DNA of 64,000 nt. It comes from Phycisphaeraceae bacterium (GTDB lineage Bacteria > Planctomycetota > Phycisphaerae > Phycisphaerales > Phycisphaeraceae). Made by a program: the position numbers and the translations under genes. The notes beneath the pieces were generated by a model. It saw only the letters and a list, made by a program, of their open reading frames with translations. It had not been told where the DNA came from and made no database searches. The DNA is taken from positions 1 to 64,000 of the forward strand of contig JANQSF010000063.1 in assembly GCA_028284155.1 (NCBI GenBank). The letters are read 5' to 3'. Below are positions 9,771 through 19,838 of the stretch, piece after piece; the stretch's first letter is position 1, and the number at the start of each line of letters is the position of its first letter.

Positions 9771-11950
9771 GTTTCTTGAACCCACTCATCCTGATCGCGG
9801 CTGCGGGCGTGTCGCTGCCCATCCTGGCGCACCTGCTGAATCGCTACCAGGTCAAACAGACGGACTGGGCTGCGATGCGGTTTCTCAACCGCAGCGTCCG
9901 CGTCCGCACACGACAGCTTCGGCTGCGTGACCTGGTGTTGCTACTCTTGCGTTGTCTCGCGTTGATCCTGCTCGTGTTCGCGCTCGCTCGGCCGGCGACG
10001 GACAGCGCGGGCGGCCTCGCGTTGCCTGGCGAGAGGCGGGCGGGCGTGGTCATCGCGCTCGACGCTTCCTACAGCATGTCGCACAGCGACGGCAATGCCA
10101 CGCGATTTCAGCGCGGGCTCGAACGCATCGACGTCATCCGCCAACACATCCAGCCCGGCGACCCGGTCACGCTGGTGCTGCTGGGCGGGGAGAACCGTGT
10201 GGCGTTACGCAACGTCGCTTACGACCCCGACCGTTTCGCCACAGCCCTAGCCGAACTGACTCCCACGCCCGAGCCGTTGAATCTGGACCGTGTGCCCAAG
10301 CACCTTTCCGCGCTCGTTGACGACTTGGATGCTCATCAGAAAGAGGTCTATGTCATCAGCGACGCCCAGACGCAGGACTGGGGGCGCATCTCGAATCAGC
10401 AACGCGGTGCTTTTGCAGGCTTGGGCGAGCGTGCGAACGTCTTTCTGATTCCGGTGCCCGGTGGCGGCAACAACTTGGCGGTCACAGGTCTGGACCTTAT
10501 CTCGGGCGAACTTCGCAAGGGCACGGTGGCGCGGTATCGCGCGACGGTTCGCAATTGTGGCAGTAACCCCGTGTCGGATATCGAGGTCCGCTGCCGAGTC
10601 GATGGTGTCCAGATCGACAGCAAACGGATCCCCGTGATCGCGCCCGGCGCTTCGGAAACGGTGTCCTTGTTTGTCCCGTTCCACAACGCAGGACCGACGC
10701 GCATCACGGCCGAAGTATCAGACGACGCGCTGCCGACCGACAACGTGCGTCATACCGTGGCGGTGGTCCGCGACCGCATCTCCGTCCTGTGTATCGATGG
10801 GTCCACGGGTGAAGCGGGTCGGCTGATCATGTCGGCGTTGTTGGCACGGATCGATGGAGCGGAAGACAAAGACTATGTCGTCCGCACGGTGCAGTGGCCG
10901 TCGTATCCCGCGGATACGCTTGAACAAGCGGACATTGCCGTGTTCGCGGATGTGCCCGAAATAACATCCGAGCAGGCCCGCCAACTTGTACGCTTCGTCC
11001 GACAGGGCAACGGGCTGGTCTGGTTCGCGGGCGATCAGGTCAAGACCGCCGCTTGGAACAAGCTCTTGGACAACGTGGCAGACGCATTGCTTCCCGCAAA
11101 GCTTGGCCTCGCCGTGGATACCCGCGACGCGCTGGGCGTCGGCAAGCCGTTGGTGCCCGGCATGCCCGATCACACGGTCTGTCGCCCCTTACAGTCGCTT
11201 CCCGAAGACCTGCTCAACGAGACGCGTTTCCTCAAGCGCCTGCAGGTTGAACCGAACGACACCGGATTCTCCGTCCTGAGCCTGGCGGGGAGTCGATCGC
11301 CGATCCTGTTGGAGCGATCGCTGGGGCGCGGACACGTTTTCATGTTTACGACATCGGCGCAGACCGCGTGGAACAACATGGCGCACACGCCCGTGTTCCC
11401 CATGCTCATGCAGCAGGTTGTCACCTACCTCGCGGGCCGGGCGTTCGAACAACCGCGCGTCGTCGGCGACTCGCTTGCGTTGTCATACGTTGAGGAGCCT
11501 GATTCCAGTGACGCCGTCTTCGACACGCCCTCTGGCCAATCGCTCACCGTCCCCGTGCGCGAACACCGCGGCCAGTATGTGGCCTTGCTGGAGAAGTCGC
11601 GTGAAGCGGGCTTCTACGAGGCGCGCGTGAGCGTGCAGGCACCGGGCATGCCGATCGCGGTCAATGTCGATACGCGCGAATCGGATGTGACTTGCTTGAC
11701 CGAGCAGGAACTCGCCGAGAGCTTGCAGGGGACGGGCCTCACGGTTGCGTCAAACGACACGACGCTCTTGGCCGACATCGCGACGGCTCGGACCGACCGA
11801 TCGTCCTGGCGGTTGTTCATGATCGCCGCACTCGTCTTCCTGGTCGCCGAGGGTTTGCTTGCGGACCGCGTGCTCCGACGCAACCGAACCAGAACAAAAC
11901 AAACCGTGCAGGCGCAGCCAAAGCCGGCGGCGGGGAATGCCCATGCCTGA
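9767..11950 (+). CDS. BatA-domain, vWA membrane protein
   Basis: 727 residues. The N-terminus is an aerotolerance-regulator BatA domain: a first membrane segment (LILIAAAGVSLPILAHLL), a WAAMRFL block and a second hydrophobic segment (LVLLLLRCLALILLVFALARP). Next is a vWA domain with MIDAS DASYS (residues 99-103). The middle resembles CARDB/Ig-like and gatase-like folds (VLCIDGSTGE, FTTSAQTAWNNMAHTPVFPMLMQ). A single C-terminal membrane helix (LFMIAALVFLVAEGLL) is followed by a basic tail. Large BatA-vWA proteins of this kind recur beside MoxR and DUF58 in planctomycetes. It overlaps both neighbours by a few bases. Confidence 0.9.
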   Translation: MSFLNPLILIAAAGVSLPILAHLLNRYQVKQTDWAAMRFLNRSVRVRTRQLRLRDLVLLLLRCLALILLVFALARPATDSAGGLALPGERRAGVVIALDASYSMSHSDGNATRFQRGLERIDVIRQHIQPGDPVTLVLLGGENRVALRNVAYDPDRFATALAELTPTPEPLNLDRVPKHLSALVDDLDAHQKEVYVISDAQTQDWGRISNQQRGAFAGLGERANVFLIPVPGGGNNLAVTGLDLISGELRKGTVARYRATVRNCGSNPVSDIEVRCRVDGVQIDSKRIPVIAPGASETVSLFVPFHNAGPTRITAEVSDDALPTDNVRHTVAVVRDRISVLCIDGSTGEAGRLIMSALLARIDGAEDKDYVVRTVQWPSYPADTLEQADIAVFADVPEITSEQARQLVRFVRQGNGLVWFAGDQVKTAAWNKLLDNVADALLPAKLGLAVDTRDALGVGKPLVPGMPDHTVCRPLQSLPEDLLNETRFLKRLQVEPNDTGFSVLSLAGSRSPILLERSLGRGHVFMFTTSAQTAWNNMAHTPVFPMLMQQVVTYLAGRAFEQPRVVGDSLALSYVEEPDSSDAVFDTPSGQSLTVPVREHRGQYVALLEKSREAGFYEARVSVQAPGMPIAVNVDTRESDVTCLTEQELAESLQGTGLTVASNDTTLLADIATARTDRSSWRLFMIAALVFLVAEGLLADRVLRRNRTRTKQTVQAQPKPAAGNAHA

Positions 11951-14324
11951 AAATACCCTTGGTATTGCAGGGATCGAGTCCGTGTTCTGGGCGCGGCCAC
12001 TTCCCGCCGCAGCCATGGTCGCGATGTTCGTCGGCGTCCTGTTGTTCAGTGTTTACCAGTATCGCCGGTCGTGGGGCTTGAAATTCCCGCTGCGCGTCGG
12101 TTTGGGGATCGCCCGACTGATCGTGCTGGCGATCGTTGTCGCAACGCTCTTTGAGCCGACAGCCGTCATCCGTGAAACTCATGAGCAACGGCGGGAATTG
12201 CCCGTCCTCGTTGACGTTTCGCAGAGCATGTCGATCAAAGACCCGCGCAAGCGCGCGCAAGACATCGCCGACGCCGCGGCCGCGTTGAACCTGCTGTCAG
12301 GGTCGCCAGTCAACCAGTCGGCCGACGCGGCGATCCATCTGGACACCAAGCAGCGGCACGCCATCGACACCGCGTCTCGGCTCGACCTGGCGGCGAGCCT
12401 GCTCTCGACCTCCGCCCAGCCAACCTTCGCCTCGATCGGCCGGGGTATCGATGTCAGCTACTACACCTTCGGCGACAGGCCGCGCATGATCAGCGACGAG
12501 AACGAACTGTCGCCCGCCACGCTTACGGAACTGATCGCCTCTGAGCCCGAAACCGACATCGCCGCGTCGCTCGAGTCGATCGCCAAGTCGGGCGGGTCGC
12601 CCGCGGGCATCGTGCTCCTGTCCGACGGGATCGACAGCGACTCATCGCAGCGGGCCGAGGCTGTCCTCCGCGACTTGGGCGCCCGCGGCATCCCCGTCTA
12701 CACGGTGCCCGTCGGCCTGGTCGATCCGGACGACGTTTCGATCCGCAACATCGTGATGCAGGAGGTCGCGTATTCCGGCGACCGCGTCCCCGTCCGCGTT
12801 CAACTTGAGTCCAAAGGCTACGAACGACGCACCGCCCGGCTGTCCGTGTTGCTGAACGGTCGGCGTGTCTCGTCCCGCACCGTCCGGTTTGACGGCGGCC
12901 TGCAGTTTGAAGAGATCGATTTCCGTGTCGACGTCTACGAGAAAGGCGCTGTGCAGATCGACGTGGGCATCGAGCCGTTCGACGACGAGGTCTCGACCGA
13001 AAACAACACCGTCACGCGGAGCATCCGGGTCGTCAATGAGAAGGTTAACGTCCTCTACATTGAAGGCAACGCCCGTTGGGAGTACCGCTACCTGCGTGCG
13101 ATCCTGAAGCGCGACCCGCGCATCAACGCGACGTTTATCGCGTCGAATGCCGGGCCGGAGGTCGCGCGGAACTCGGCTGAACACATCGAGCGCTTCCCAA
13201 ATCTGCGGGAGCAGGCGTTTCAATACGACTTGGTCATCCTCGGCGATGTCGATGCTGCCTTCTTCAGCGACGAAGAGTTCGGGCTGCTGGAAGAGTTGGT
13301 CCGTGACCGTGGCGGGTCGTTGCTGATGCTTTGCGGGCCGATGCATTCGCCCGGTTCGTATGAAGGCACGCCCGTCCAGACCATGCTCCCCGTCCGGTTC
13401 GAGGCCGATGCGCCGTGGGACGCGGTCGCCGAGTCGGTCTACCCGGTGCTGACCCCCGAAGGTCGCAGCAGCCTAGTGATGACGCTGGAAAACGAGACGG
13501 CGTTCAACGACCGCGTCTGGAGCCGGATGGCACCGATGGACCACCTGCCCCCGCTTGTCGCCGCCAAACCCGGCGCGACGGTGTTGGCTGTCCTTTCCGA
13601 CAGCGTCGAACGCGGACAGGGCTACCCGTTAGTGGCTTGGCAACGCTACGGCACGGGCAAGTGCATGTCGATCGCCACGGACCGGCTTTGGCGCTTGCGC
13701 TACAAGACCGGCGACAAATACCACTGGCGGGTCTGGTCGCAGTGCATCCAGTTCATGACCCTGTCCCGGCTGATGGGTGAGCACAAACGTATCCGCCTTG
13801 AGACAGACCGGGCGATCTACCCTGTTGGCCAACAATGCCGCGTGTACGCGCACGTGCTGGACGACAATTTCGACCCGGTCCAGCAACCGAGCTTCGACGT
13901 GTACGTCACCAGCCTCGACCCCGGCCAAGTCAAACAGCGTGTCACCCTTCGGCCGAACCGCTCGTACCCCGGCCATTACGAGGGCTACTTCGCGCCGTCC
14001 GGGCCGGGCCGGTACCGCGTCCAAGCCAACGAAAACGATCAGCGGATCGCCAACACGACCGAGTTCCAGGTCACGGGCGTCAACCGTGAACTGACCGACA
14101 CGAACGTGGACCTTGAAAACCTGAAGCGCATCGCAAGCCTGACCGGTGGCGAATGCCTGAGTATGCAGGAGCTTTCAAAACTCACGTCGCTCGTCAACCG
14201 CGAGCCGATCATTACGGAGGTCCGTTCCGAACGGTCGTTGTGGGATAACGGCTGGGTCGCGGCGCTGCTCGTCGTCCTGCTTGGGCTCGAGTGGATTCAA
14301 CGGCGGAGGTACGACCTGCCATGA
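11943..14324 (+). CDS. vWA / glutamine-amidotransferase-like membrane protein
   Basis: 793 residues from the ATG at 11943; an in-frame ATG at 11937 is also possible, and longer versions overlap the previous gene too far. Two N-terminal membrane helices (AMVAMFVGVLLFSVYQY and ARLIVLAIVVATLFEPT) precede a vWA domain with MIDAS DVSQS (about residue 93). After Ig-like stretches there is a class I amidotransferase-like region (VLYIEGNARWEYRYLRAILKRD, then LMLCGPMHSPGSYEGT) without an evident catalytic triad. The C-terminus ends in one helix (WVAALLVVLLGLEWI) and basic residues. This architecture is common in planctomycete MoxR clusters; the function is unknown. Its stop overlaps the next start (ATGA). 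Confidence 0.88.
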   Translation: MPENTLGIAGIESVFWARPLPAAAMVAMFVGVLLFSVYQYRRSWGLKFPLRVGLGIARLIVLAIVVATLFEPTAVIRETHEQRRELPVLVDVSQSMSIKDPRKRAQDIADAAAALNLLSGSPVNQSADAAIHLDTKQRHAIDTASRLDLAASLLSTSAQPTFASIGRGIDVSYYTFGDRPRMISDENELSPATLTELIASEPETDIAASLESIAKSGGSPAGIVLLSDGIDSDSSQRAEAVLRDLGARGIPVYTVPVGLVDPDDVSIRNIVMQEVAYSGDRVPVRVQLESKGYERRTARLSVLLNGRRVSSRTVRFDGGLQFEEIDFRVDVYEKGAVQIDVGIEPFDDEVSTENNTVTRSIRVVNEKVNVLYIEGNARWEYRYLRAILKRDPRINATFIASNAGPEVARNSAEHIERFPNLREQAFQYDLVILGDVDAAFFSDEEFGLLEELVRDRGGSLLMLCGPMHSPGSYEGTPVQTMLPVRFEADAPWDAVAESVYPVLTPEGRSSLVMTLENETAFNDRVWSRMAPMDHLPPLVAAKPGATVLAVLSDSVERGQGYPLVAWQRYGTGKCMSIATDRLWRLRYKTGDKYHWRVWSQCIQFMTLSRLMGEHKRIRLETDRAIYPVGQQCRVYAHVLDDNFDPVQQPSFDVYVTSLDPGQVKQRVTLRPNRSYPGHYEGYFAPSGPGRYRVQANENDQRIANTTEFQVTGVNRELTDTNVDLENLKRIASLTGGECLSMQELSKLTSLVNREPIITEVRSERSLWDNGWVAALLVVLLGLEWIQRRRYDLP

Positions 14325-17300
14325 CCACCGCGCAATCCATCCGGCTTGATCAACTCGATGCACGCCTGCGAACGGTGTGGATGCGCGGCCAGGTCCTGCA
14401 TCTTGTCGCGGGCCTATTGGCCTCTTTTCGATGGGCCGTTCCGCTGTTCCTGATCGGCGTGTGGATCGATTGGATGACATACATGCCCGCGCCCGGGCGC
14501 GTCGTCATGCTGATTGCGCTGTTGGCCGTGTCGTTGCATCGCGGTTGGCGATCTGGTTGGCGACACCTGCGGCCCTTCAACGCGCGACGCACGGCGTTGC
14601 GACTCGAGGCGCATCACGGCGACCTTGACAGTCTGCTGATCTCGGCGCTGCAGTTTCGCAATCGCTCCGCCGACGAGCCCGGTTCCGACGCGCTACGTGC
14701 CCGGGCCTGTCGTCAAGCCGAGGAAGCGGCTGGAACCATCCGCCCGGAACAAACGGTACCCTATCGCGCGCTGCGCGGGCCGGGCATGGCGGCCTTGATG
14801 CTGGCGGGGGCGATCGCCGTGTTCGCTGTCGCCAACGGCCCGTTCCTTGCGGCCGGCCTGATGCGCATCTTTTGCCCATGGTTGGCCGTCGAATACCCGA
14901 CCGACACGCAGATCACCCTGGTGCAAGACCAACTCGTCGTGAAAGAAGGGGGTCGTGCCACGATCGAGGCGAGCTTGCATGGCGTCATCCCGGACAGTGC
15001 GACGATCGACGTGCGCACCGGCGAGGGGGCGATGCGTGAGATCGCATTAGAAGTCACCGATGCCGCTTGCACGTACACGATCTCATCAGCCTCGCGCGAC
15101 TTCAGCTATCGCATCAAGGCAGGCGACGACCGCACGGACTGGTACAACGTCCGCGTGATCCGTGCCCCGCGGGTTGAACGCGTCGCCGTCGGGCTGACGT
15201 TCCCGGAATACCTGGGCCGACAACCGCAGACGGTCGAAGCGTTGACACTGAACGTGCCGGAAGCGACGAAGGTGAATTGGCGGGTCACGGTGGATCGGCC
15301 GATCCGCGCCGCGCAGTTTATCCGTGAAGGCGAAGCGCCGCTGGACCTGCCCGTGAGCGAAGACGGGCGACAGGTGGCGTTCGCTGAGGACGTGACCGCA
15401 TCGCGTGGGTACAGCTTTTCCTGGGTCGATCGTGAGCACGGCTTCCAATTCACCAGCCCGCGGTACTACCTGCAGGTCTCGTCCGACCAGCCGCCGCGGG
15501 TCGAATTGACCACGCCGGACGCCAATCTGGTCGCGTTGATCGGTCGGCCGATCAACATGACCGTCCGCGTGCAGGACGATCACGGGATCGGATCGACAAG
15601 CGTTGTCTACCGCGTCAACCAACGCGACGAGGCCGTGGTCGAATTGAAAGTGCCGGCCCGAATCGGGCAAGGCGATCAGCCGATCGACTGGGACTACCGA
15701 ACCGTCCTGCCCGACCTGGAGGTTGGCGACTCGGTCTCCTTCGCGTTGCAGGTCAGCGACCGGTACCCCGGTGCGCAGGGGCCGCACACTGGCCGCTCCG
15801 AAACACGGCGTGTGATGTTCCTTACGAAGGAAGCGTATCTCGAACAGGTCGCCAAGAAGAAGGACCGCCTGCTGGCTCGGGTGCAAACGCTTTACCGTCA
15901 GCAACGCGGCGCTCACGAGGCCGTGCGCAACCTTGATCCCGACCATGACGGCTATGTGCAGAACTGCCAGATGGAAGCGATCCGCCAAGAACTGTTGCGA
16001 GACCAACTGAAAGACGTCGCAGCAAAGCTACATGCTTTGTTTGACGACCTGGCTGCGAACAATGTCTCCAACGCCGCGGAAGGCGCGTCACTTGAGAGGA
16101 TTCGTGTGGCACTCATCGACATCGCGGACACACCGATCGCGCAAGCGGCGTCTCTCTTGCGCGATCAGTCTGGCGCCGGCAGCGACAATGGGCAAACGGC
16201 TCGCAGTCCGTTGCGCGCCGCCGGCATGGTCAACACCGCCGCCCGCGAGTTGGCCAGCCTTGTCCTGCTGCGATCGATCGACTCGGCGCAGGAGGTTTAC
16301 GCGCGGGAGACACGGATGCTGGCTCAAGTCCAGGCTTCGGTGCGCTGGCGAACGATCGACGGCAGTGCGGGTGAAGGTTTAGACGCCTTGTTGAGCGAAC
16401 AGGCCCAGATCGCCAAGTGGATAGACCGCCTGACCACCGACTTGGAGAGCGGCATGCGTTACGACAAGCGGCCGCTGGCGGTGCTCCGGCTGATCCGCAG
16501 CGTCAAAGATCTGCGCGAGGCCGAACCGCAGGCGCGGATTAGTGAGGCTGTCGCGCTGATGCGCGATAGTAAGGCCAGCGAAGCGGCAAGCATTCAGGCC
16601 GGTCTGGCCAAGACTTTTCTGGACGCAGAGTTCAGTGTCCGATTGAGCGGGGCGTATTCGACGCTGATGCGGACCCGCGCGCAGTTGCGTGTGCTGTCGA
16701 CGTCGCACACTCAACTCCGCAAACAGGTCGAAGGTCATTCGGACGAAGCCCTTGAAAAGCGTCAATCCTCGTTCGCCAAGGCACAGGCGTTACTGCGACG
16801 CGAACTGCTGAACATGCTCCTGCCGACGATCCCCGGGCCGCGGGCGAGTCTGTTTGACCAGGCGGTGCCACAAGCGCCGCCAGTGGATGCGGTCTTACGG
16901 GAGGCGGATCACGCCATGGCGCAAGCGTTGCAACAACTCACCGACGGCGACACGGACGCCGCGACGAATCATCAACTCGCCACCGAGAAGGCGATCGGTG
17001 ATCTGCTCAACATCGTGGACCGCTGGTCGGTGGAACTGGGTCTTCAGGCGCAGGGCCTTGGCACGCTTGTCGCGGCCACGAGTGAGCGAATGGCGACGAT
17101 CGAGGAGTACGAAGCCCGCGCCATCGCCTTGCTGGAAAAGATGGATATCGCCACGTCCGAGAACAAGCGCGTCGATGGCCTGACGAAATCGCAGTCGCTG
17201 TTGGCGGGAGACCTGTCCGCGTTCAAGAGCGACCTTCTCAAACAGCATCGTGCGGAGCCGGATCAGGACATTCCGCCGTTGGTCAACAAGCTTGAACTGG

Positions 17301-18751
17301 CGGAACGTGTGTTAAACGACGCGACTCGGGCGCTTGAGCGAAACAGCGCCGAAGCGGCGATTGAGCAACAGGAACGTGCGGCCGACGCGCTGGCCGAGGC
17401 TTACGCGGCCGTGGTAGCGCAGAACGAACGGCTCACCCTGCTGCAAGACCTGATGATGTTTCAGCGGTCGGTCGGGTTTGCGAACAAGTACATGGCCGAC
17501 ATCGTGGCGGAGCAGTGGGACCTGATCAAAGCCACCGAGTCGGCGGACGCGAAAACGACCCCCGCCCTGATGCCTCGGTTCGGCAATCTGCGGCAATGTC
17601 TGGAAGACGTTGCGCCTTTGCTCGACCTGGTCGCGGCCCGACTAGATGTCGGTACGCCGTTGGCGTTCTCGAAAGCGGACCTGTCCGATGCCGTCGCCTC
17701 ATTGGAGGCCGGTGACAAACTCGACGCGGTTGACGCTCAGACCGCCGCGGCCGAGTCGCTTGAGCAGGTGCAACAACGCGTCAAGGCCGTGCAGACACAG
17801 ACCGGCTATGTCGTCGAGATCGTCGAGTTCCTGCATCAGTCGGTCGCGCAGGCCGCCATCTTGGAATACCGCCAAGCTGAACTGAAGCGAAAAGCACAGA
17901 CGGCAGACAGAGACCAACGCAAAGCACTTTCGGAAGAGCAACGCGCCATGCTGACGCTTGCCCAAGCGTATGGCAAGGCCGTCGAAACAGCGACCGGGAT
18001 GCCCGAATTCACGACGCACGCCAAGTCGATGCGCGATGCGCTCGGTCGCTTGGAAGCGGCGGACGCGGCCGGTGCGGTTGAGCCGATGCAGCAGGCTCAA
18101 ACCGCGTTGACGGAAAACGCCGAGTCGCTCTTCGCCGTGATCACCATGCTCCACGGCCTGCCGAGCATCGAGGTGACGACGCAGACCGAGCCGGCGCTGG
18201 TCCGCCTGGTCGATGTGCTCGCGTTGGCCAGCGCGCATAAACAGGTGTTCCGCCAGACCGATGGGGCGCAGGGGAAGGCCGCCGAAGCCCTTGCCAAGTT
18301 GCAACGCGAACTCGATTCGCGACTGAAACAGATCATCGAAAAGGGTCAGCCGCACCCGATGCTGGTGGATGCAAGCCGACACGTTGCGGCCGCGGCGTCC
18401 GCTTTTGAATCGTCGGATCGGCAGCAGGTCAGGCGCGACCAGAAAGCCGCGGACGACAAACTGCGGCATTTCATTATTGAGCAAGCATTGATCCTCGAAA
18501 CCGCCAAGCCGCCCGCGGTGGCCTCGGATGGTGACCCGGTCGCGGACGGCGAGGGAAGCGACAGCGAAGCGGCGTTCGCCGCGGGCTTTATCTCCGACTT
18601 CGTCAGCGGCCAGACACCAAAGGACAAGCGCACCGAGTGGAAGGTGTTGGCCGACCGCAACCGCGCGGCACTGAACCAGAACTTCGCCCGCGAACTGCCG
18701 CTTGAGTATCGCGGCATGTTGAAAGACTATTACGAGAGGGTCGCCAAATGA
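14321..18751 (+). CDS. Very large coiled-coil membrane protein (DUF4175-like)
   Basis: 1476 residues from ATG 14321, which overlaps the previous TGA. Two hydrophobic regions lie near the N-terminus (RWAVPLFLIGVWIDWMTYM with VVMLIALLAVSL, and AALMLAGAIAVFAVANGPF). They are followed by an Ig-like extracytoplasmic part (about residues 190-500), then roughly 900 residues rich in Ala, Gln, Glu, Arg and Leu with heptad-like spacing, typical of long coiled coils. The arrangement resembles DUF4175-type proteins found beside vWA genes. No enzyme motif is visible. As an inference, it could be a periplasmic scaffold for the cluster. Its end overlaps the next gene by ATGA. Confidence 0.85.
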   Translation: MTTAQSIRLDQLDARLRTVWMRGQVLHLVAGLLASFRWAVPLFLIGVWIDWMTYMPAPGRVVMLIALLAVSLHRGWRSGWRHLRPFNARRTALRLEAHHGDLDSLLISALQFRNRSADEPGSDALRARACRQAEEAAGTIRPEQTVPYRALRGPGMAALMLAGAIAVFAVANGPFLAAGLMRIFCPWLAVEYPTDTQITLVQDQLVVKEGGRATIEASLHGVIPDSATIDVRTGEGAMREIALEVTDAACTYTISSASRDFSYRIKAGDDRTDWYNVRVIRAPRVERVAVGLTFPEYLGRQPQTVEALTLNVPEATKVNWRVTVDRPIRAAQFIREGEAPLDLPVSEDGRQVAFAEDVTASRGYSFSWVDREHGFQFTSPRYYLQVSSDQPPRVELTTPDANLVALIGRPINMTVRVQDDHGIGSTSVVYRVNQRDEAVVELKVPARIGQGDQPIDWDYRTVLPDLEVGDSVSFALQVSDRYPGAQGPHTGRSETRRVMFLTKEAYLEQVAKKKDRLLARVQTLYRQQRGAHEAVRNLDPDHDGYVQNCQMEAIRQELLRDQLKDVAAKLHALFDDLAANNVSNAAEGASLERIRVALIDIADTPIAQAASLLRDQSGAGSDNGQTARSPLRAAGMVNTAARELASLVLLRSIDSAQEVYARETRMLAQVQASVRWRTIDGSAGEGLDALLSEQAQIAKWIDRLTTDLESGMRYDKRPLAVLRLIRSVKDLREAEPQARISEAVALMRDSKASEAASIQAGLAKTFLDAEFSVRLSGAYSTLMRTRAQLRVLSTSHTQLRKQVEGHSDEALEKRQSSFAKAQALLRRELLNMLLPTIPGPRASLFDQAVPQAPPVDAVLREADHAMAQALQQLTDGDTDAATNHQLATEKAIGDLLNIVDRWSVELGLQAQGLGTLVAATSERMATIEEYEARAIALLEKMDIATSENKRVDGLTKSQSLLAGDLSAFKSDLLKQHRAEPDQDIPPLVNKLELAERVLNDATRALERNSAEAAIEQQERAADALAEAYAAVVAQNERLTLLQDLMMFQRSVGFANKYMADIVAEQWDLIKATESADAKTTPALMPRFGNLRQCLEDVAPLLDLVAARLDVGTPLAFSKADLSDAVASLEAGDKLDAVDAQTAAAESLEQVQQRVKAVQTQTGYVVEIVEFLHQSVAQAAILEYRQAELKRKAQTADRDQRKALSEEQRAMLTLAQAYGKAVETATGMPEFTTHAKSMRDALGRLEAADAAGAVEPMQQAQTALTENAESLFAVITMLHGLPSIEVTTQTEPALVRLVDVLALASAHKQVFRQTDGAQGKAAEALAKLQRELDSRLKQIIEKGQPHPMLVDASRHVAAAASAFESSDRQQVRRDQKAADDKLRHFIIEQALILETAKPPAVASDGDPVADGEGSDSEAAFAAGFISDFVSGQTPKDKRTEWKVLADRNRAALNQNFARELPLEYRGMLKDYYERVAK

Positions 18752-19818
18752 GCGAGCTTGTCAGTCACAAACTTTGTCGTTTAATCACAAGAATGTGTGT
18801 GATCACGGCCTGCCTGTGCGTCGCGCCGGCTACCGCGCAAACGGCTTCCGGTGAAAAACGCCGCTCAGCCGAGGGCGAAGCGCCGGAGATGACCGAGGCG
18901 GCAGAGAAGGCCATCGAGCGCGGCCTGCAATACCTCATCGCCAACCAGAACGCCGACGGCTCATGGGCATCGGACGACGGCCAATACGCGATCGCGGGCA
19001 CCAGCCTCGGGCTAATGGCTTTCATGGCCAAGGGCCACTTCCCCGGTTTCGGCAAGTACGGCCACGCGTTGGACCGCGCCAAAGACTACCTGCTCAAACG
19101 ATCCAAAGACTCCCCGACCGGCGCGATGGGTGTGAAGATGTACGAGATCGGACTGTTCACTATCGCGATGTCCGAGTTGTGGGGCATGACCAAAGACCCG
19201 GCCGACAACAAAGCGATCCAAGTCGCGCTGGAGCGCGTTGTCCAAATCATCCTCCGTTCGCAGAGCCCGCTGGGCGGTTGGCGTTACGCGCCTCGGCCGG
19301 ACGCGGGGCAGGACACGTCTGTCACCGCGATGGTGTTTGTCTCACTGGCCTCGGCGCGGGAAGCGGGTGTCTTGATCCCGAGTGAGACGATCGAGCGGGT
19401 GACCAATTACCTGCGTGACCAGGCCTGGGACGAACGGACAGGCGGCTTCGGTTACCAGGGCCGCGGCTACACGATCGCCTGCACGGCCGGTGGCGTCTAC
19501 GCCGCGCAGCTTGCGGGCAACCGCGACACCGAATGGGTCGAGGCGGCGCTACGGTCGCTGGAGAACAACCCCAAGATGTTCTCGCGGAAAGACAACGGCC
19601 ACTACTATTATTCACACTACTACGCGATGCAGGCGATGGTGCAGGCGGGCGACGAGCGGTACGCGAATTGGTACCCCAAGATCCGCGACTCGCTGATCGA
19701 ACTGCAGCAACCCAACGGCTCCTGGCAGGAGAAGGAAAAGGACTACCCGCACAAAACGCCGATGGCCATCATTATTCTTGGGACACCACACCGGTACATC
19801 CCGGTTTATCAACGATAA
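18748..19818 (+). CDS. Secreted prenyltransferase/squalene-cyclase-like toroid protein
   Basis: 356 residues with an N-terminal signal peptide (MCVITACLCVAPATAQ). The rest shows repeated cyclase-type units such as LIANQNADGSWASDDG, SQSPLGGWRYAP and LQQPNGSWQEKEKDYPHKTPMAI. These QxxDGSW-like motifs define the alpha/alpha toroid of the prenyltransferase/squalene oxidase repeat family. Because it is exported and lacks an evident DxDD active-site motif, a role as a protein-binding toroid is more likely than terpene cyclisation; that is inference. It is fourth downstream from the BatA gene and is coupled to the coiled-coil gene by an ATGA overlap. Confidence 0.9.
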   Translation: MSELVSHKLCRLITRMCVITACLCVAPATAQTASGEKRRSAEGEAPEMTEAAEKAIERGLQYLIANQNADGSWASDDGQYAIAGTSLGLMAFMAKGHFPGFGKYGHALDRAKDYLLKRSKDSPTGAMGVKMYEIGLFTIAMSELWGMTKDPADNKAIQVALERVVQIILRSQSPLGGWRYAPRPDAGQDTSVTAMVFVSLASAREAGVLIPSETIERVTNYLRDQAWDERTGGFGYQGRGYTIACTAGGVYAAQLAGNRDTEWVEAALRSLENNPKMFSRKDNGHYYYSHYYAMQAMVQAGDERYANWYPKIRDSLIELQQPNGSWQEKEKDYPHKTPMAIIILGTPHRYIPVYQR

Positions 19819-19838
19819 ACGACAACAAGGAACGCACG

